Below, one piece after another: positions 43,870 through 53,316 of a DNA stretch of 64,000 nucleotides (its first letter is position 1; the number at the start of each line of letters is the position of its first letter). The stretch comes from Streptomyces xanthophaeus (lineage in GTDB: Bacteria; Actinomycetota; Actinomycetes; Streptomycetales; Streptomycetaceae): contig NZ_JOFT01000011.1 in assembly GCF_000725805.1 (NCBI RefSeq), positions 310,001 through 374,000 of the forward strand, written 5' to 3'. The notes beneath the pieces are model-generated. The model saw only the letters and a program-made list of their open reading frames with translations. It was not told the DNA's origin and ran no database searches. The position numbers and the translations under genes are program-made.

Positions 43870-45642
43870 TCACGGCGGGTCCGCGACGTCCGGGGCGCTC
43901 AGCGCCCGCAGGGCGTCACGGTGGGACACCCAGCCCAGGAACCGGCGCCCGTCCGCGTCCAGGACGGGGATGCCGTCGCCTTCGGTGGCGGGGAAACGGG
44001 CCAGCACCTCCCGCAGGCTGTCCGTCCCGCTCACCGCGCGCGCCTCGGCCGCCACCTGCGACACCGGCCGGTCCGGCTCCGTCCCGGCGCCCAGGGCCCC
44101 GGCCACGGAGACCGCGCCTACCGTCCCGCGCAGGCGTCCGTCCGCGTCGACCAGCGGAAGGGAGCTGCTGCCTGTCCGCAGCAGGACCGCGGCCGCCTCG
44201 CCCAGGGAGGTCTCCGGCGCCAGTACGGCGGGTGGCGGTCCCATGACCGCTGCCGCCTCGACCGCGTCGGGGCCGGTCCGCTCGATGAACACGCCGCGGC
44301 GCCGGAGCTTGGCCGTGTAGACGGTCTCGGCGCTGAGCGCCCGGCTGACCCCGGTGGCCACCACCACGGCCGTCATCAGCGGCAGGATCAGCCCGTAGTC
44401 GCCGGTCAGTTCGTAGATGATGACCACGGCCGTGATGGGGGCGCGGGCGGAACCGGCGAACAACGCGCCCATGCCGAGGACGGCGCAGACGGTCGCCGAG
44501 CCGGCGAGGCCGGGTGCCGCGGCGTCGGCGGCCTGTCCGAAGGCGCTGCCGAGCATCGCGCCGATGAACAGGCTCGGCGCGAACACCCCGCCCGAGCCTC
44601 CGATGCCGATGGTCAGGCTGGTGGCGAACACCTTGCCGACGAGCAGGACGAGCGTGAACCCGAGCGCGTAGCCGCCGTCGACGGCCTTCTCCAGGACGGG
44701 GTAGCCGACCCCGTACATCTCGGGCAGGGCCAGCAGCACCCCGCCGAGCAGGATCCCGCCGGCCGCCGGGCGCAGCCACTCGGGGCCGCGCCACACGGCG
44801 TCGCAGGCGTCCTCGACCAGGTAGAGGACCTTCGTGAACACCACGCCCACGACCCCGGCCAGCACCCCGAGCAGCACGAACAGGGCGTACGCGGCGAGCC
44901 CGCCCTGGTCGGCGGGCGGCAGTTCGAGGAAGGTCGTGTCGCCGAGGAAGGCCCGGCCGACGACGCTCGCCGTGACGGCGGCCAGGACGACCATGCCGAA
45001 GCGGCGGGCGGTGAAGTCCCGCAGGATCAGTTCCAGGGCGAAGAACACCCCGGCCAGCGGGGCGTTGAAGGTGGCCGCGATGCCCCCGGCCGCGCCGCAG
45101 GCCACGAGGACCCGCACCCGGTCCTCGTCGGCCCGTACGACGGCTCCGGCGGTGGACCCGAGGGCCGAGCCGATCTGCACGATCGGCCCCTCCCGGCCCA
45201 CCGACCCGCCGCCCCCGATGCACAAGGCGGAGGCGAGCGCCTTCACGGCCGCCACCCTCGACGGGATCCGCCCCTGCTGCCGGGCCACCGCGTACATGAC
45301 CTCGGGGACGCCGTGGCCGCGGGCCTCCTTCGCGTAGCGGTACACGAGCGGCCCGTACAGCGCGCCCGCGACGACCGGGGCGAGCAGGACGAAGTACGGG
45401 CCGAGCCACGGGACGAGCGGGTTGGGCGCGTGCCCGGCGTCGGAGTAGTCGGCGTGCCCGGACAGCAGACGGGTGAACAGCTCGATCAGCCACCGGAAGC
45501 CGACTGCGCCGAGCCCGGCACCCGCCCCCACCAGCACGGAGAGGACGGCGAAGCCGGCCTGGGTGCTCCGCAGCAGGCGCCCGGCGCCGAGCAGGCCGGT
45601 CCGGGGCGGGGGTACGGGGGCGGGTGCGGGATGGGTGGCCAT
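43870..45642 (-). CDS. ClC chloride channel/transporter with CBS domains
   Basis: The 590-aa protein is taken from the ATG at 45642. Conserved ClC motifs are GREGPIVQIGS (the gating Glu) and GIGGSGGVFAPSLFIGAMLG. The first signature is GHGVPEVMYAV instead of GSGIP, as in several bacterial ClCs of this subgroup. Two CBS domains occupy about residues 455-590 and would bind adenine nucleotides. It may act in pH or chloride homeostasis. It is convergent with the USP gene. Confidence 0.92.
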   Translation of the reverse strand: MATHPAPAPVPPPRTGLLGAGRLLRSTQAGFAVLSVLVGAGAGLGAVGFRWLIELFTRLLSGHADYSDAGHAPNPLVPWLGPYFVLLAPVVAGALYGPLVYRYAKEARGHGVPEVMYAVARQQGRIPSRVAAVKALASALCIGGGGSVGREGPIVQIGSALGSTAGAVVRADEDRVRVLVACGAAGGIAATFNAPLAGVFFALELILRDFTARRFGMVVLAAVTASVVGRAFLGDTTFLELPPADQGGLAAYALFVLLGVLAGVVGVVFTKVLYLVEDACDAVWRGPEWLRPAAGGILLGGVLLALPEMYGVGYPVLEKAVDGGYALGFTLVLLVGKVFATSLTIGIGGSGGVFAPSLFIGAMLGSAFGQAADAAAPGLAGSATVCAVLGMGALFAGSARAPITAVVIIYELTGDYGLILPLMTAVVVATGVSRALSAETVYTAKLRRRGVFIERTGPDAVEAAAVMGPPPAVLAPETSLGEAAAVLLRTGSSSLPLVDADGRLRGTVGAVSVAGALGAGTEPDRPVSQVAAEARAVSGTDSLREVLARFPATEGDGIPVLDADGRRFLGWVSHRDALRALSAPDVADPP

Positions 45643-45780
45643 GGGCCCATGCTCGGCAGCGGGTGCCCGCCGGAGCGCGCCACCGGCGGGCATCGGTCCG
45701 AGGCCCACTCGAACGGACCAGACCCGGGAACTCCCGGGACGGGGCGGGGCGGCCCGCCACCGCCACCGGGCGTCACCGCC

Positions 45781-46500
45781 ATGGCCCGGGACCGGCCGGG
45801 CCAAGCCTTCACCCCTCCGGCCGCGGGCGCGCCACCGGCTGCCGCCGGGGGCGTGGGCACCGGCGCCCTCAGCTGGGCCGTCGGCGCGTACATGCTGGCC
45901 GTCGCAGCCGTGGTCGTCCCGGGCGGGCGTCTCGGCGACATGCTGGGCCAGCGGGTCACCGTGGTGGCGGGCGGCCTGGCCTTCGCCGCCGGCGCGGTGG
46001 TCGTCGCCGCGAGCGGCAGCGAGGCCGTACTGCTCGCGGGCCGGGTCCTGCAGGGCGTGGGGGCGGCCGCGCTGATGCCGTCGACGATGGCGGTGCTGCG
46101 CCTGAGAGCCTCGGGGATCATCAACGTGGTCCGGTAGGTGACGGCCGCGCTGGCCGTCTCCGCGGGCTCACTCGTCTTCCTCGCACGGGGCACCGCCAGG
46201 CTGGGTGAGGTGCTCAGGGAGGCGGGCCTGGCGGGGCCGGGGACGGTGGCCGCGGACCGGCTGCTGTCGGGCGCGGTGCTCCCCGCCGGGCAGGCGGCGG
46301 GTCCGCTGGTGCGCCAAGCCTTCCACCGGGCCACGGCCGCGGGCCTCGCCCACGGCTTCGCGGGCGCGATGTTCTGGCTCGGAGTGCTCTCCCTGGCGGC
46401 GATCCCGCTGTGGCTGCTGCTGATGCCGGCCCTGCGGACGGACCGTCAGGAGGCGCGCGGGGACGGCGGGGGCGGCGGCTCGGGCTCTTCCGGCCGGTAG
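45781..46500 (+). pseudogene. Remnant of a DHA2-type MFS transporter gene
   Basis: Residues read from 45781 match the start of 14-helix MFS drug transporters: GALSWAVGAYMLAVAAVVVP, GGRLGDMLGQR (motif A), then AGRVLQGVGAAALMPSTMAV. After about 118 codons the frame hits TAG at 46135-46137. It reopens in the same frame at once with hydrophobic segments typical of the last helices. The whole is about 240 codons instead of 450-500, so the middle (about 200 residues) is missing and one stop interrupts the rest. Neither half would make a working transporter. Confidence 0.75.
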
Positions 46501-46583
46501 CGGTGGTGTGTCGTGTCGCCGGATGCGCGGGCGGTGGTGACGCAGACCTGGCGCCCTCGCGGGCCCGCTGTCACCATGCCTCC

Positions 46584-47963
46584 GTGACCGCCACCCTGCC
46601 GACGCCCCCGGGTACCGAACGCGGACCCCGCCAGTGGCCCCTGCTCGGGAACCTGCCGGCCTTCGCCCGCGATCCGCTGGCCTTCTTCGAGACCCTGCGC
46701 GACGAGTACGGAGACTGGGTGCCGTGGGCGCTCGGACCGAAGCGCAATGTGCTGGTGTCCCGGCCGGAGCACGCCGGTGAGCTGCTCGGCGCCGTGGAGG
46801 GCACGTTCCGGCCGACCGAACTGGGCTGGGCATTCCGGCAGTTGCTGGGCAACGGGGTGGTCGTCGCCACCGGGGACGACTGGCGCCGCAAGCGGGCCCT
46901 CGTCCAGCCGGCGGTCCGGCCGCGCCAGGTGCGCGGGTACGCCGCCACGATGGTGGAGTGCGCGGACGCGCTGGCGCGCAGCTGGGCGGAAGGCGCCCGG
47001 ATCGATGTGCACAAGGAGATGGCCGGGCTGACCCAGCGGATCGCGGTGCGCACCCTCTTCGGGAGCGACGCGGCCGGCCGGGAGGCCCCGATCAGTGCGG
47101 CGATGGCCACGGCGCAGCACGAGCTGGGCATCGAGTTCCGGGGGGTGACGCTGTTCCTGCCGCCCTGGGTGCGGACCCCGGGGCGGCGCCGGATGCGGAC
47201 GGCGGTGGGGGTCCTCGACCGGGAGATCGAGCACGTCATACGCGAGCACGAGGCGGCCTCGGCGGCGGGTGAGGAGCGGGACGACCTGCTGAGCCGGCTG
47301 CTCGCGGCCCGCGACGAGCAGGGGCTGCCGCTGTCGCGCAAGGAGCTGCGTGACGAGTCGATCACGCTCTACATCGGCGGCCACGAAACCACCTCGACCA
47401 CTCTGACCTGGGCCTGGCAGTTGCTGTCAGGGGCGCCGCGGGCGAGGGAACGGCTGACGGAGGAGCTCGACCGGGTGCTCGGCGGGCGGCTGCCCTCGTA
47501 CGAGGACTACGCGCGGCTGCCGTGGACGCAGCAGGTGGTCAAGGAGGCCCTGCGGATCTATCCGCCGATCTGGCTGATCTCGGCGGTGGCCGGCGAGGGC
47601 GCGTCGATCGGCGGCCGGACGGTGCCGGCCGGGACCTCGGTCTGGACGAGCCCCTGGTCGGTGCACCGGGACGAGCGGTGGTTCCCGGAGCCGGAGGCGT
47701 TCCGCCCGGAACGCTGGGACGCGGACGCGCCGCATCCGGTGCCGGAACACGCATGGTTCCCGTTCGGCGGCGGTCCGCGGGCCTGCCTGGGCGCGCGGTT
47801 CGCCCTGGTGGAGGCGGCGCTGGTGCTGGCCGTACTGGGGCAGCGGTTCCACCTGGACACGGGCGCCGTCCGGGCGACGGTCTTCCCCGGGCTCACCCTG
47901 CAGCCTGCGGAGCCCGTCCTTGCGACCCTCCGGCCGAGCCGCCGACAGCCGCCCGCCCGGTGA
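46584..47963 (+). CDS. Cytochrome P450
   Basis: The 459-aa protein is taken from a GTG at 46584; the open frame upstream overlaps the MFS remnant and is not P450-like. The proline-rich start is RGPRQWPLLGNLPAFARDPL. The I-helix is LYIGGHETTSTTLTWAWQLL, the K-helix has EALR and the heme loop is FPFGGGPRACLGARFA with axial C401. The sequence resembles CYP4/CYP102-like fatty-acid-type P450s more than typical Streptomyces CYP105/107. There is no ferredoxin gene alongside, so it uses a partner encoded elsewhere. Confidence 0.92.
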   Translation: MTATLPTPPGTERGPRQWPLLGNLPAFARDPLAFFETLRDEYGDWVPWALGPKRNVLVSRPEHAGELLGAVEGTFRPTELGWAFRQLLGNGVVVATGDDWRRKRALVQPAVRPRQVRGYAATMVECADALARSWAEGARIDVHKEMAGLTQRIAVRTLFGSDAAGREAPISAAMATAQHELGIEFRGVTLFLPPWVRTPGRRRMRTAVGVLDREIEHVIREHEAASAAGEERDDLLSRLLAARDEQGLPLSRKELRDESITLYIGGHETTSTTLTWAWQLLSGAPRARERLTEELDRVLGGRLPSYEDYARLPWTQQVVKEALRIYPPIWLISAVAGEGASIGGRTVPAGTSVWTSPWSVHRDERWFPEPEAFRPERWDADAPHPVPEHAWFPFGGGPRACLGARFALVEAALVLAVLGQRFHLDTGAVRATVFPGLTLQPAEPVLATLRPSRRQPPAR

Positions 47964-47992
47964 CCGGGCGGTGACCGGGCGGTGACCGGGCG
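47960..47992 (+). repeat. Three tandem 11-base repeats at P450 stop
   Basis: GTGACCGGGCG is repeated three times exactly. The first copy contains the TGA stop of the P450 gene. It is a small slippage-type repeat with no evident role. Confidence 0.9.
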
Positions 47993-48045
47993 GGCGGTGC
48001 GGCCGGGGTCCCGCCCTGCGCGGGGGGCTACGGCCGGTGGGGGCC

Positions 48046-48498
48046 TCAGCTCACGGCCTGCTTCACGAGTGCGCCGATCCGCGCCTCCACCTCGGCCGTG
48101 ACCTCGGTCAGCGCGAAACCGGCCGCCCACATCGTGCCCTCGTCCAGCCGCGCCAGGTCGCTGAACCCGAGGGTCGCGTAGCGCGCCTTGAACTTCTCCG
48201 CGCTCTGGAAGAAACAGACGACCTTGCCGTCCAGCGCGTAGGCGGGCATCCCGTACCAGAGCTTCGGCGCGAGGACCGGGGCGCTGGCGGCGATGACGGC
48301 GTGGACGCGCTCGGCCATGATCCGGTCCGAGTCCTGCATCTCGGCGATCTTCGCGAGCACGTCCCGCTCCGCCTCCGCCGCCTTGTCCGCGCGCGAGCTG
48401 CGGCGGGCGGCCGCCTTCAGCTCCTGGGCGTGGTCCTTCATCGCGGCCCTTTCCTCGGCCGTGAATCCCTCGTGCCTGGTGCCGTCGGTCTTGCTCAT
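48046..48498 (-). CDS. DUF1801-family protein
   Basis: The 150-aa protein is taken from the ATG at 48498; the upstream open frame lacks similarity. The N-terminal 60 residues are highly charged and helical ([20 protein letters not shown]). The C-terminal part, with [20 protein letters not shown] and [20 protein letters not shown], is the DUF1801/YdhG-like fold. Members have been linked to iron chaperoning and phage or drug response, but the function is not settled. Confidence 0.85.
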   Translation of the reverse strand: MSKTDGTRHEGFTAEERAAMKDHAQELKAAARRSSRADKAAEAERDVLAKIAEMQDSDRIMAERVHAVIAASAPVLAPKLWYGMPAYALDGKVVCFFQSAEKFKARYATLGFSDLARLDEGTMWAAGFALTEVTAEVEARIGALVKQAVS

Positions 48499-48784
48499 GA
48501 CGTTCTCCCCCTTGAGGACCTCGATGTGCAGGCTCTTCGAAGGGGACCATATCCCGGCCGCCGAGCACGTGCTCCCCTCTGCGGAAGCCTCCTCCCCACC
48601 CCTGCGCCGAGCACGAACTCCGTTCGTGCCAGCTGCCGTTGGTCCCGCGGGCGGGTGGGGCGGCGGCGCCGTGGCGGCGGCCCCCCAGGAGGGCCCCGTT
48701 CCGGATACCCGCAGCCGAACTGCGGCTCCGGCGGAAGCCGCATAGGCTCGGACCAGGGGTCGCTCCGAGCCCTGGGAGGCAGCC

Positions 48785-49627
48785 ATGTCCGAGGCCACCG
48801 ATGCGATCGGGGCCGATCGCGCACTGAAGGCCCGCCACCGGGCCATGTGGGCCATGGGCGACTATGCGTCCGTGGCCTCCCACGTCATCCCGCGGGCCGG
48901 TGCCGAACTCGTCGGCGAGTGCGGCGTACGACGCGGCGACCGGGTGCTCGACGTGGCCGCGGGCGCGGGCAACGCCGCCATTCCCGCCGCTCTGACCGGA
49001 GCGGACGTCGTGGCGAGCGACCTGACCCCCGAGCTCCTCGAAGTGGGCCGCAACATGGCCGGGGTGCGCGGCGCGCGCCTGGAGTGGCGCGAGGCAGATG
49101 CGGAGCACCTGCCCTTCGCCGACGGGGAGTTCGACGTCGTGATGTCCTGCTTCGGCGTCATGTTCGCCCCGCACCACCAGACGGCCGCCGACGAACTGGT
49201 CCGCGTCTGCCGCCCCGGCGGCACGGTGGGCCTGGCGAACTGGACCCCACAGGGCTTCGTCGGCCGGATGTTCGCCACCATGAAGCCGTACGCGCCCCCT
49301 GCGCCGCCCGGGGCCCAGCCGCCGCCCCTCTGGGGCGAGGAGGAGCACGTGTACGGACTCCTCGGCGACCGCGTCACGGACGTCGAAGCCCGCCGCCGCA
49401 CGGTGCGCGTCGACGCCTTCCCGCAACCGGGGGACTTCCGCACCTTCTTCAAGGCCTGCTACGGCCCGACCGTCGCGGTCTACCGCTCACTGGGCGACGA
49501 CCTCGACCGGGCTGCGGCACTGGACCGCGAACTGGACGCGCTGGCCGAGGAGAACACCCGGGACGGCGTCATGGAGTGGGAGTACCTGCTGCTCACGGCA
49601 CACCGGACCACACCTCCCACCGCCTGA
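48785..49627 (+). CDS. Class I SAM-dependent methyltransferase
   Basis: The 280-aa protein has SAM motif [19 protein letters not shown], an acidic residue in [10 protein letters not shown], and post-I/II segments [20 protein letters not shown] and [10 protein letters not shown], the Methyltransf_11 pattern. There is no signal peptide or fusion. It is preceded by a 286-base gap without a gene and is followed by a strong terminator, so it is monocistronic. The methyl acceptor cannot be predicted. Confidence 0.88.
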   Translation: MSEATDAIGADRALKARHRAMWAMGDYASVASHVIPRAGAELVGECGVRRGDRVLDVAAGAGNAAIPAALTGADVVASDLTPELLEVGRNMAGVRGARLEWREADAEHLPFADGEFDVVMSCFGVMFAPHHQTAADELVRVCRPGGTVGLANWTPQGFVGRMFATMKPYAPPAPPGAQPPPLWGEEEHVYGLLGDRVTDVEARRRTVRVDAFPQPGDFRTFFKACYGPTVAVYRSLGDDLDRAAALDRELDALAEENTRDGVMEWEYLLLTAHRTTPPTA

Positions 49628-49646
49628 TCCCTTGACGCCTGAAGGA

Positions 49647-49683
49647 CTTTGACCCGTCTGGCCAGTAGCCAGGCGGGTCAAAG
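49647..49683. terminator. Strong bidirectional terminator
   Basis: Sixteen-base arms (49647-49662 and 49668-49683, with one G-U pair) flank the loop CAGTA. The A/T-containing ends (CTTTGACCCG...CGGGTCAAAG) give short U tracts in both directions. It lies between the convergent methyltransferase and DUF4232 genes. Confidence 0.8.
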
Positions 49684-49719
49684 TGCGTTCCGGTGGCCGT
49701 AGTCAGGGACGACCCGGGG

Positions 49720-50277
49720 TCAGGAGCCGCTGCCGCGGAACGCCGTGGCGCGCACGGTGGTTCCGCAGAGCGCGAACTCCCCGCCGTCGGCCGGCGACAG
49801 CTGGAGCCCGCCCCCTCCCACGCCCAGCACGATCGACGGGGCGACGGTCGGCTCGGCACCGGAGGCGCAGTAGCCGTCGGCCTCCCCGAGCACCGGGGTG
49901 AAGGTGAGCTGGGTCGTGGCCCGGCCGCCGACCGGCAGTTGCACGGCGCGGGCCTGGCCCTGTCTCGCCACGTTCAGGGGCTTGTTGCGGTCCGGCGAGC
50001 CCTGACCTGCCAGGGCCACGGTCGGGAAGCCCTTCAGTACGCACGCCTTGGGACCGTCGTTGATCACGGTGATCCGCATCTGGCTGTTGCCGGTCCGCTC
50101 CGCGCTGTTCGCGATCAGCTGCTTGGTCGGACAGGGAGCGGCAGGCGCCTGCCGCCCGGCCGTCTCCTGCGCCGCCGCGCCCGCGCCGGGCGCCAGCAGC
50201 AGCCCTCCGGCCACTGCGGCCGCCACGATCCAAGGGGCCGTGGTCCTGGCCGCACCACCTCGTGTCGGGCCCTTCAT
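49720..50277 (-). CDS. Secreted DUF4232 protein
   Basis: The 185-aa protein starts at an ATG after GAGGAGGG. The signal peptide (TTAPWIVAAAVAGGLLLAPG) ends near GAAAQ at residue 38. The mature part is a DUF4232 beta-sandwich: CPTKQLIANSAERTGNSQMR, INDGPKACVLKGFPTVALAG, ending FALCGTTVRATAFRGSGS with conserved Cys. DUF4232 proteins are abundant secreted or lipoprotein components of Streptomyces with unknown function. Confidence 0.88.
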   Translation of the reverse strand: MKGPTRGGAARTTAPWIVAAAVAGGLLLAPGAGAAAQETAGRQAPAAPCPTKQLIANSAERTGNSQMRITVINDGPKACVLKGFPTVALAGQGSPDRNKPLNVARQGQARAVQLPVGGRATTQLTFTPVLGEADGYCASGAEPTVAPSIVLGVGGGGLQLSPADGGEFALCGTTVRATAFRGSGS

Positions 50278-50291
50278 CAGGTCCCTCCTCA

Positions 50292-50324
50292 CGGTTCGGT
50301 CGGTTCGGTTCGGTTCGGTTCGGT
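50292..50324. repeat. CGGTT pentamer repeat
   Basis: Five full CGGTT units and two shortened CGGT units run in tandem between the CAP gene stop and the DUF4232 start region. It is a simple-sequence tract that can vary by slippage and alters the spacing between two minus-strand genes. Confidence 0.9.
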
Positions 50325-50833
50325 CAGGGAGAGTACTGGCACACCGTGACCCACCCGCCGGGGATGGAGACGCCGCTCTTCGCGCCACAACCCATCTTGG
50401 TGTAGCTGGGGTTGATCATGTTGGCGTAGTGGCCCCAGACGGTCTTGTAGCCGGTGCTGTTGCTGTCGTGGTTGGGATCTGCGTCGTAGCCGGCCTTCTC
50501 ATTGGCCCACTGCCCGACCGCCGCGCTCGGCGCGCTGCTCGACATGTTCTCGGCTCCGTTGGAGATCGGGCCGTGGTTCAGCCGGTTGTTCGCACTGGAC
50601 GCCGGGTTGTCCGCCCAGGCCTGGGATGCGGAGGCGAGTGCCGCGTCCCAGGTCAAGGGCTGTTGGCCGGCGTCCTGGCGCACTTTGTTGGTTTCGGCGA
50701 GCATCGCCGCCTGGTCCGCGGGGCTCACCTCGGCGAAGGCCGATCCGGACCCCGCCGTCAGCAGGATGCCTCCGGCCATCAGAGCCGCTGCGAGCGTCCT
50801 GACGCGACGGTGCGTGCGAGTGGAATTCTTCAT
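50324..50833 (-). CDS. Secreted CAP (SCP/PR-1-like) domain protein
   Basis: The 169-aa protein starts at an ATG 6 bases after GGAGG. The signal peptide (RRVRTLAAALMAGGILLTAG) ends at FAE, near residue 35. The CAP domain has AETNKVRQDAGQQPLTWDAA, NHGPISNGAENMS, GHYANMINPSYTKMGCG and GGWVTVCQYSP. These carry the conserved His/Glu cluster and two Cys able to form a disulfide. There is no wall-binding or SH3 domain. Its role is probably extracellular, with lipid or wall interaction by analogy to other CAP proteins. Confidence 0.9.
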   Translation of the reverse strand: MKNSTRTHRRVRTLAAALMAGGILLTAGSGSAFAEVSPADQAAMLAETNKVRQDAGQQPLTWDAALASASQAWADNPASSANNRLNHGPISNGAENMSSSAPSAAVGQWANEKAGYDADPNHDSNSTGYKTVWGHYANMINPSYTKMGCGAKSGVSIPGGWVTVCQYSP

Positions 50834-51049
50834 TGCGACCTCCAGGTCGCCCGGACAGCAGAAAGTGCCGGCAGGTGCATCACCGGCCGGCACCGAAAGC
50901 GGGCCGTACGGCCGGCTCATGCGATGGCCGGTACGCCATCGGCAACGGGTGTGACGGGCAGCCTCAGGGCCGCCGTCCCCTCACCTGAACAGCCTAGGTC
51001 GGGGGCCTGTGCGCGGCGACCGGAGACCCGGCCGGCCCGGCGGTACGCG

Positions 51050-52417
51050 TCAGGCGGCGCTGGACGCGCGCCGGATCGCGTCGAGCGCGCGCCTGACGTC
51101 GTCGTCGGTCGTCGACCAGTTGCTCACCGAGATGCGCATGACGCGCCGGCCGTGCCAGGTCGAGCCGCTGATCCACGCCGTGCCGTCGTCGAGCAGCCGG
51201 GCGAGGACCCGTTCCGTGCGCGCGTCGTCGCCGAAGGAGGCGCAGACCTGGGTGAACGTCACCTCGTTGAGTACGGTCGCGCCTTCGATCGCGGCGATGC
51301 CGGTGGCGAACGCACGGGCGTGCCCGCACAGTCGGTCGACGAGGTCGGCCACACCCGACCGGCCGAGGGACCGGAGCGCCGCCCACACCGGGAAGGCCCG
51401 CCCGCGGCGGGAGAGTTCGGGCACCTTGTCGACGGGATCGCCCTGTTCGTGCTGGATGAGGTAGTCGCCGCGCAGGCCCATCGCCGCCCTGAGCGCCGAC
51501 GGGTCCCGTACGACGGCGAGGCCGCAGTCATAGGGGACGTTCAGGGTCTTGTGGGCGTCCGTCGCCCACGAGTCGGCGTCCGCACAGCCCGCCGTCAGAT
51601 GTGCGTACTGCGGGGAGGCAGCGGCCCACAGTCCGAAGGCCCCGTCCACGTGCACCCACGCGCCCGTCTCCCGCGCGGCCCGGATCGCCTCGGGGAAGGG
51701 GTCGAAGGCGCCGGAGTGGATGTCACCGGCCTGGAGGACGACGAGCGTGGGGCCCTGCTCCCCCGCCGCCAGGGCATGACGCAGGGCCTCGGGCCCGATG
51801 CGCCCCTGGGCGTCCGCCGGCACCAGCTCGGGCGTGCCGAGCCCCAGGTAGCGCAGTGCCAGGTCGACGGCCATGTGGCGGTCCGCGCCGGCGAGGACCC
51901 GTACGGCCGGACCTCCGGCCAGCCCGTCGTGGGTGACGTTCCAGCCGGTGCGCCGCAGCACCGCGTCGCGGCCCGCGGCGAGGCAGGTGAAGTTGGCCAT
52001 CGTGGCGCCGGTGGTGAAGCCGACGGCGCTGTCGCGCGGCAGGTCCAGCAGATCGAGCAGCCAGGCACCGGCGATCTCTTCGACCGCCGCGTAGGCGGGT
52101 GAGGCGGCGCGCATCACGGCGTTCTGGTCCCAGGCGCTGACGAGCCAGTCCGCGGCCAGGGCGGCCGGTTCGGTGCCGCCGACCACGAACCCGTAGAAGC
52201 GGCCGCTGGGGAAGGCGGTGAGCCCCGGTTCGCAGGCCGTGGCCAGCAGGTCCACGGTCGCGGCCGGCGCGCTGGGGCCGTCGGGCAGTACGGCACCGAG
52301 CGCGCGCACGACCTCTTCGACCGAGGCGTCGGCCGGCACCCGGCGCTCGGACAGGCTGGCCAGCCAGCGCAGGGCATGACCGTAGGCCTGGCGGAGCGCC
52401 GCCTCGCGGGCATCCAT
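51050..52417 (-). CDS. PLP-dependent group II decarboxylase-like protein
   Basis: The 455-aa protein is taken from the ATG at 52417. It resembles the aromatic-amino-acid/glutamate decarboxylase family: VGFTTGATMANFTCLAAGRD for phosphate binding, WVHVDGAFGLWAAAS with the pyridine-N Asp, and WATDAHKTLNVPYDCG with the Schiff-base Lys. The C-terminal domain ends MRISVSNWSTTDDDV. The substrate amino acid or related acid is unknown. It stands alone, with a 124-base gap to the DoxX gene upstream on the same strand. Confidence 0.88.
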   Translation of the reverse strand: MDAREAALRQAYGHALRWLASLSERRVPADASVEEVVRALGAVLPDGPSAPAATVDLLATACEPGLTAFPSGRFYGFVVGGTEPAALAADWLVSAWDQNAVMRAASPAYAAVEEIAGAWLLDLLDLPRDSAVGFTTGATMANFTCLAAGRDAVLRRTGWNVTHDGLAGGPAVRVLAGADRHMAVDLALRYLGLGTPELVPADAQGRIGPEALRHALAAGEQGPTLVVLQAGDIHSGAFDPFPEAIRAARETGAWVHVDGAFGLWAAASPQYAHLTAGCADADSWATDAHKTLNVPYDCGLAVVRDPSALRAAMGLRGDYLIQHEQGDPVDKVPELSRRGRAFPVWAALRSLGRSGVADLVDRLCGHARAFATGIAAIEGATVLNEVTFTQVCASFGDDARTERVLARLLDDGTAWISGSTWHGRRVMRISVSNWSTTDDDVRRALDAIRRASSAA

Positions 52418-52541
52418 ACCTCGGACTATGGGACGGTCGCCCCCGCCGCGCAAGCCACGGCCGGAACGCACGGGACGCCCGCTCCCCGGTTTCCGGGGGG
52501 GCTCGCGGGCTCCCGGCCCCACGGGCTCGCGGGCCCGCGGA

Positions 52542-53069
52542 TCAGTCCCGCAGCAGCAGCACGACGGCCGCCAGCAGGACGCCCAGGGCAATGGCGAGGA
52601 AGCCGTGGATCAGACGGTGGTCGCGGAGCACCGGCAGGAACCGGTCCACGGCGAAGCGGCCGGGCCCGGTGAGGGCGAGGGTGACGGCCGCGGCCGCGAT
52701 CAGGGCCTCGAACTCGACGCCCGTCATGCCGAACACGGCGCCCGTCCACTTGAGGGCGATGGCATTGATCATGATGCCGAGGACGGCCGCGGCGGCCAGC
52801 GGGGTGAGCAGGCCGAGGATCAGGCCCAGACCGCCGAGGGTCTCGGTCAGGCCCGCGATCACCGCCATGGTCTCGCCCGCCGGGTAGCCGGCCTTGCTGA
52901 AGAACATGCCGGTGGCCTTGGTCCCCGGACCGTCGAACCACCGGAACAGTTTCTGCGTGCCGTGGACCAGCATGATCAGCCCGAGCACGACGCGCAGCAC
53001 GGGCAGGCCGACGTCGTAGGGGGTGGTGTCGGCGGTGCGGGGAGCGACGGAGTACGAAGTCACGGCCAT
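52542..53069 (-). CDS. DoxX-family membrane protein
   Basis: The 175-aa protein has four hydrophobic segments. The opening motif RVVLGLIMLVHGTQKLFRWF and later GFLAIALGVLLAAVVLLLRD with AGLTETLGGLGLILGLLTPL are characteristic of DoxX/quinone-linked membrane proteins. The role is usually redox-related or unknown; in mycobacteria DoxX pairs with SodA and SseA. It lies 124 bases upstream of the PLP decarboxylase on the same strand, possibly co-transcribed. Confidence 0.88.
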   Translation of the reverse strand: MAVTSYSVAPRTADTTPYDVGLPVLRVVLGLIMLVHGTQKLFRWFDGPGTKATGMFFSKAGYPAGETMAVIAGLTETLGGLGLILGLLTPLAAAAVLGIMINAIALKWTGAVFGMTGVEFEALIAAAAVTLALTGPGRFAVDRFLPVLRDHRLIHGFLAIALGVLLAAVVLLLRD

Positions 53070-53316
53070 CGTTTCTCTTCCTGTCGGAGGTGAGCGGAGA
53101 GGCGCAGCGGGGAACCGGTCAGCCGTACGGGTCAGGCCGCCGAGGGCCCACAGTGCCGAATGATCGAACGAAATGCCCGGTATGCACGTGTGCGAGTCGG
53201 CGAGGCCCCGACCGCAGGGTCCGGTCGCCCGGCGGATCGGGCACTCCTACGATGAGGGAGAACGCCTTCGGGGGCTCGGCGACGCCCGGTGCGACCCCGA
53301 TCGAAAGCGACCGCCC

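Noticed and set aside
47960..47992. Tandem 11-base repeat at the P450 stop as a regulatory array
   Set aside because: It has only three copies, is GC-rich and has no dyad or conserved position; slippage is enough to explain it.
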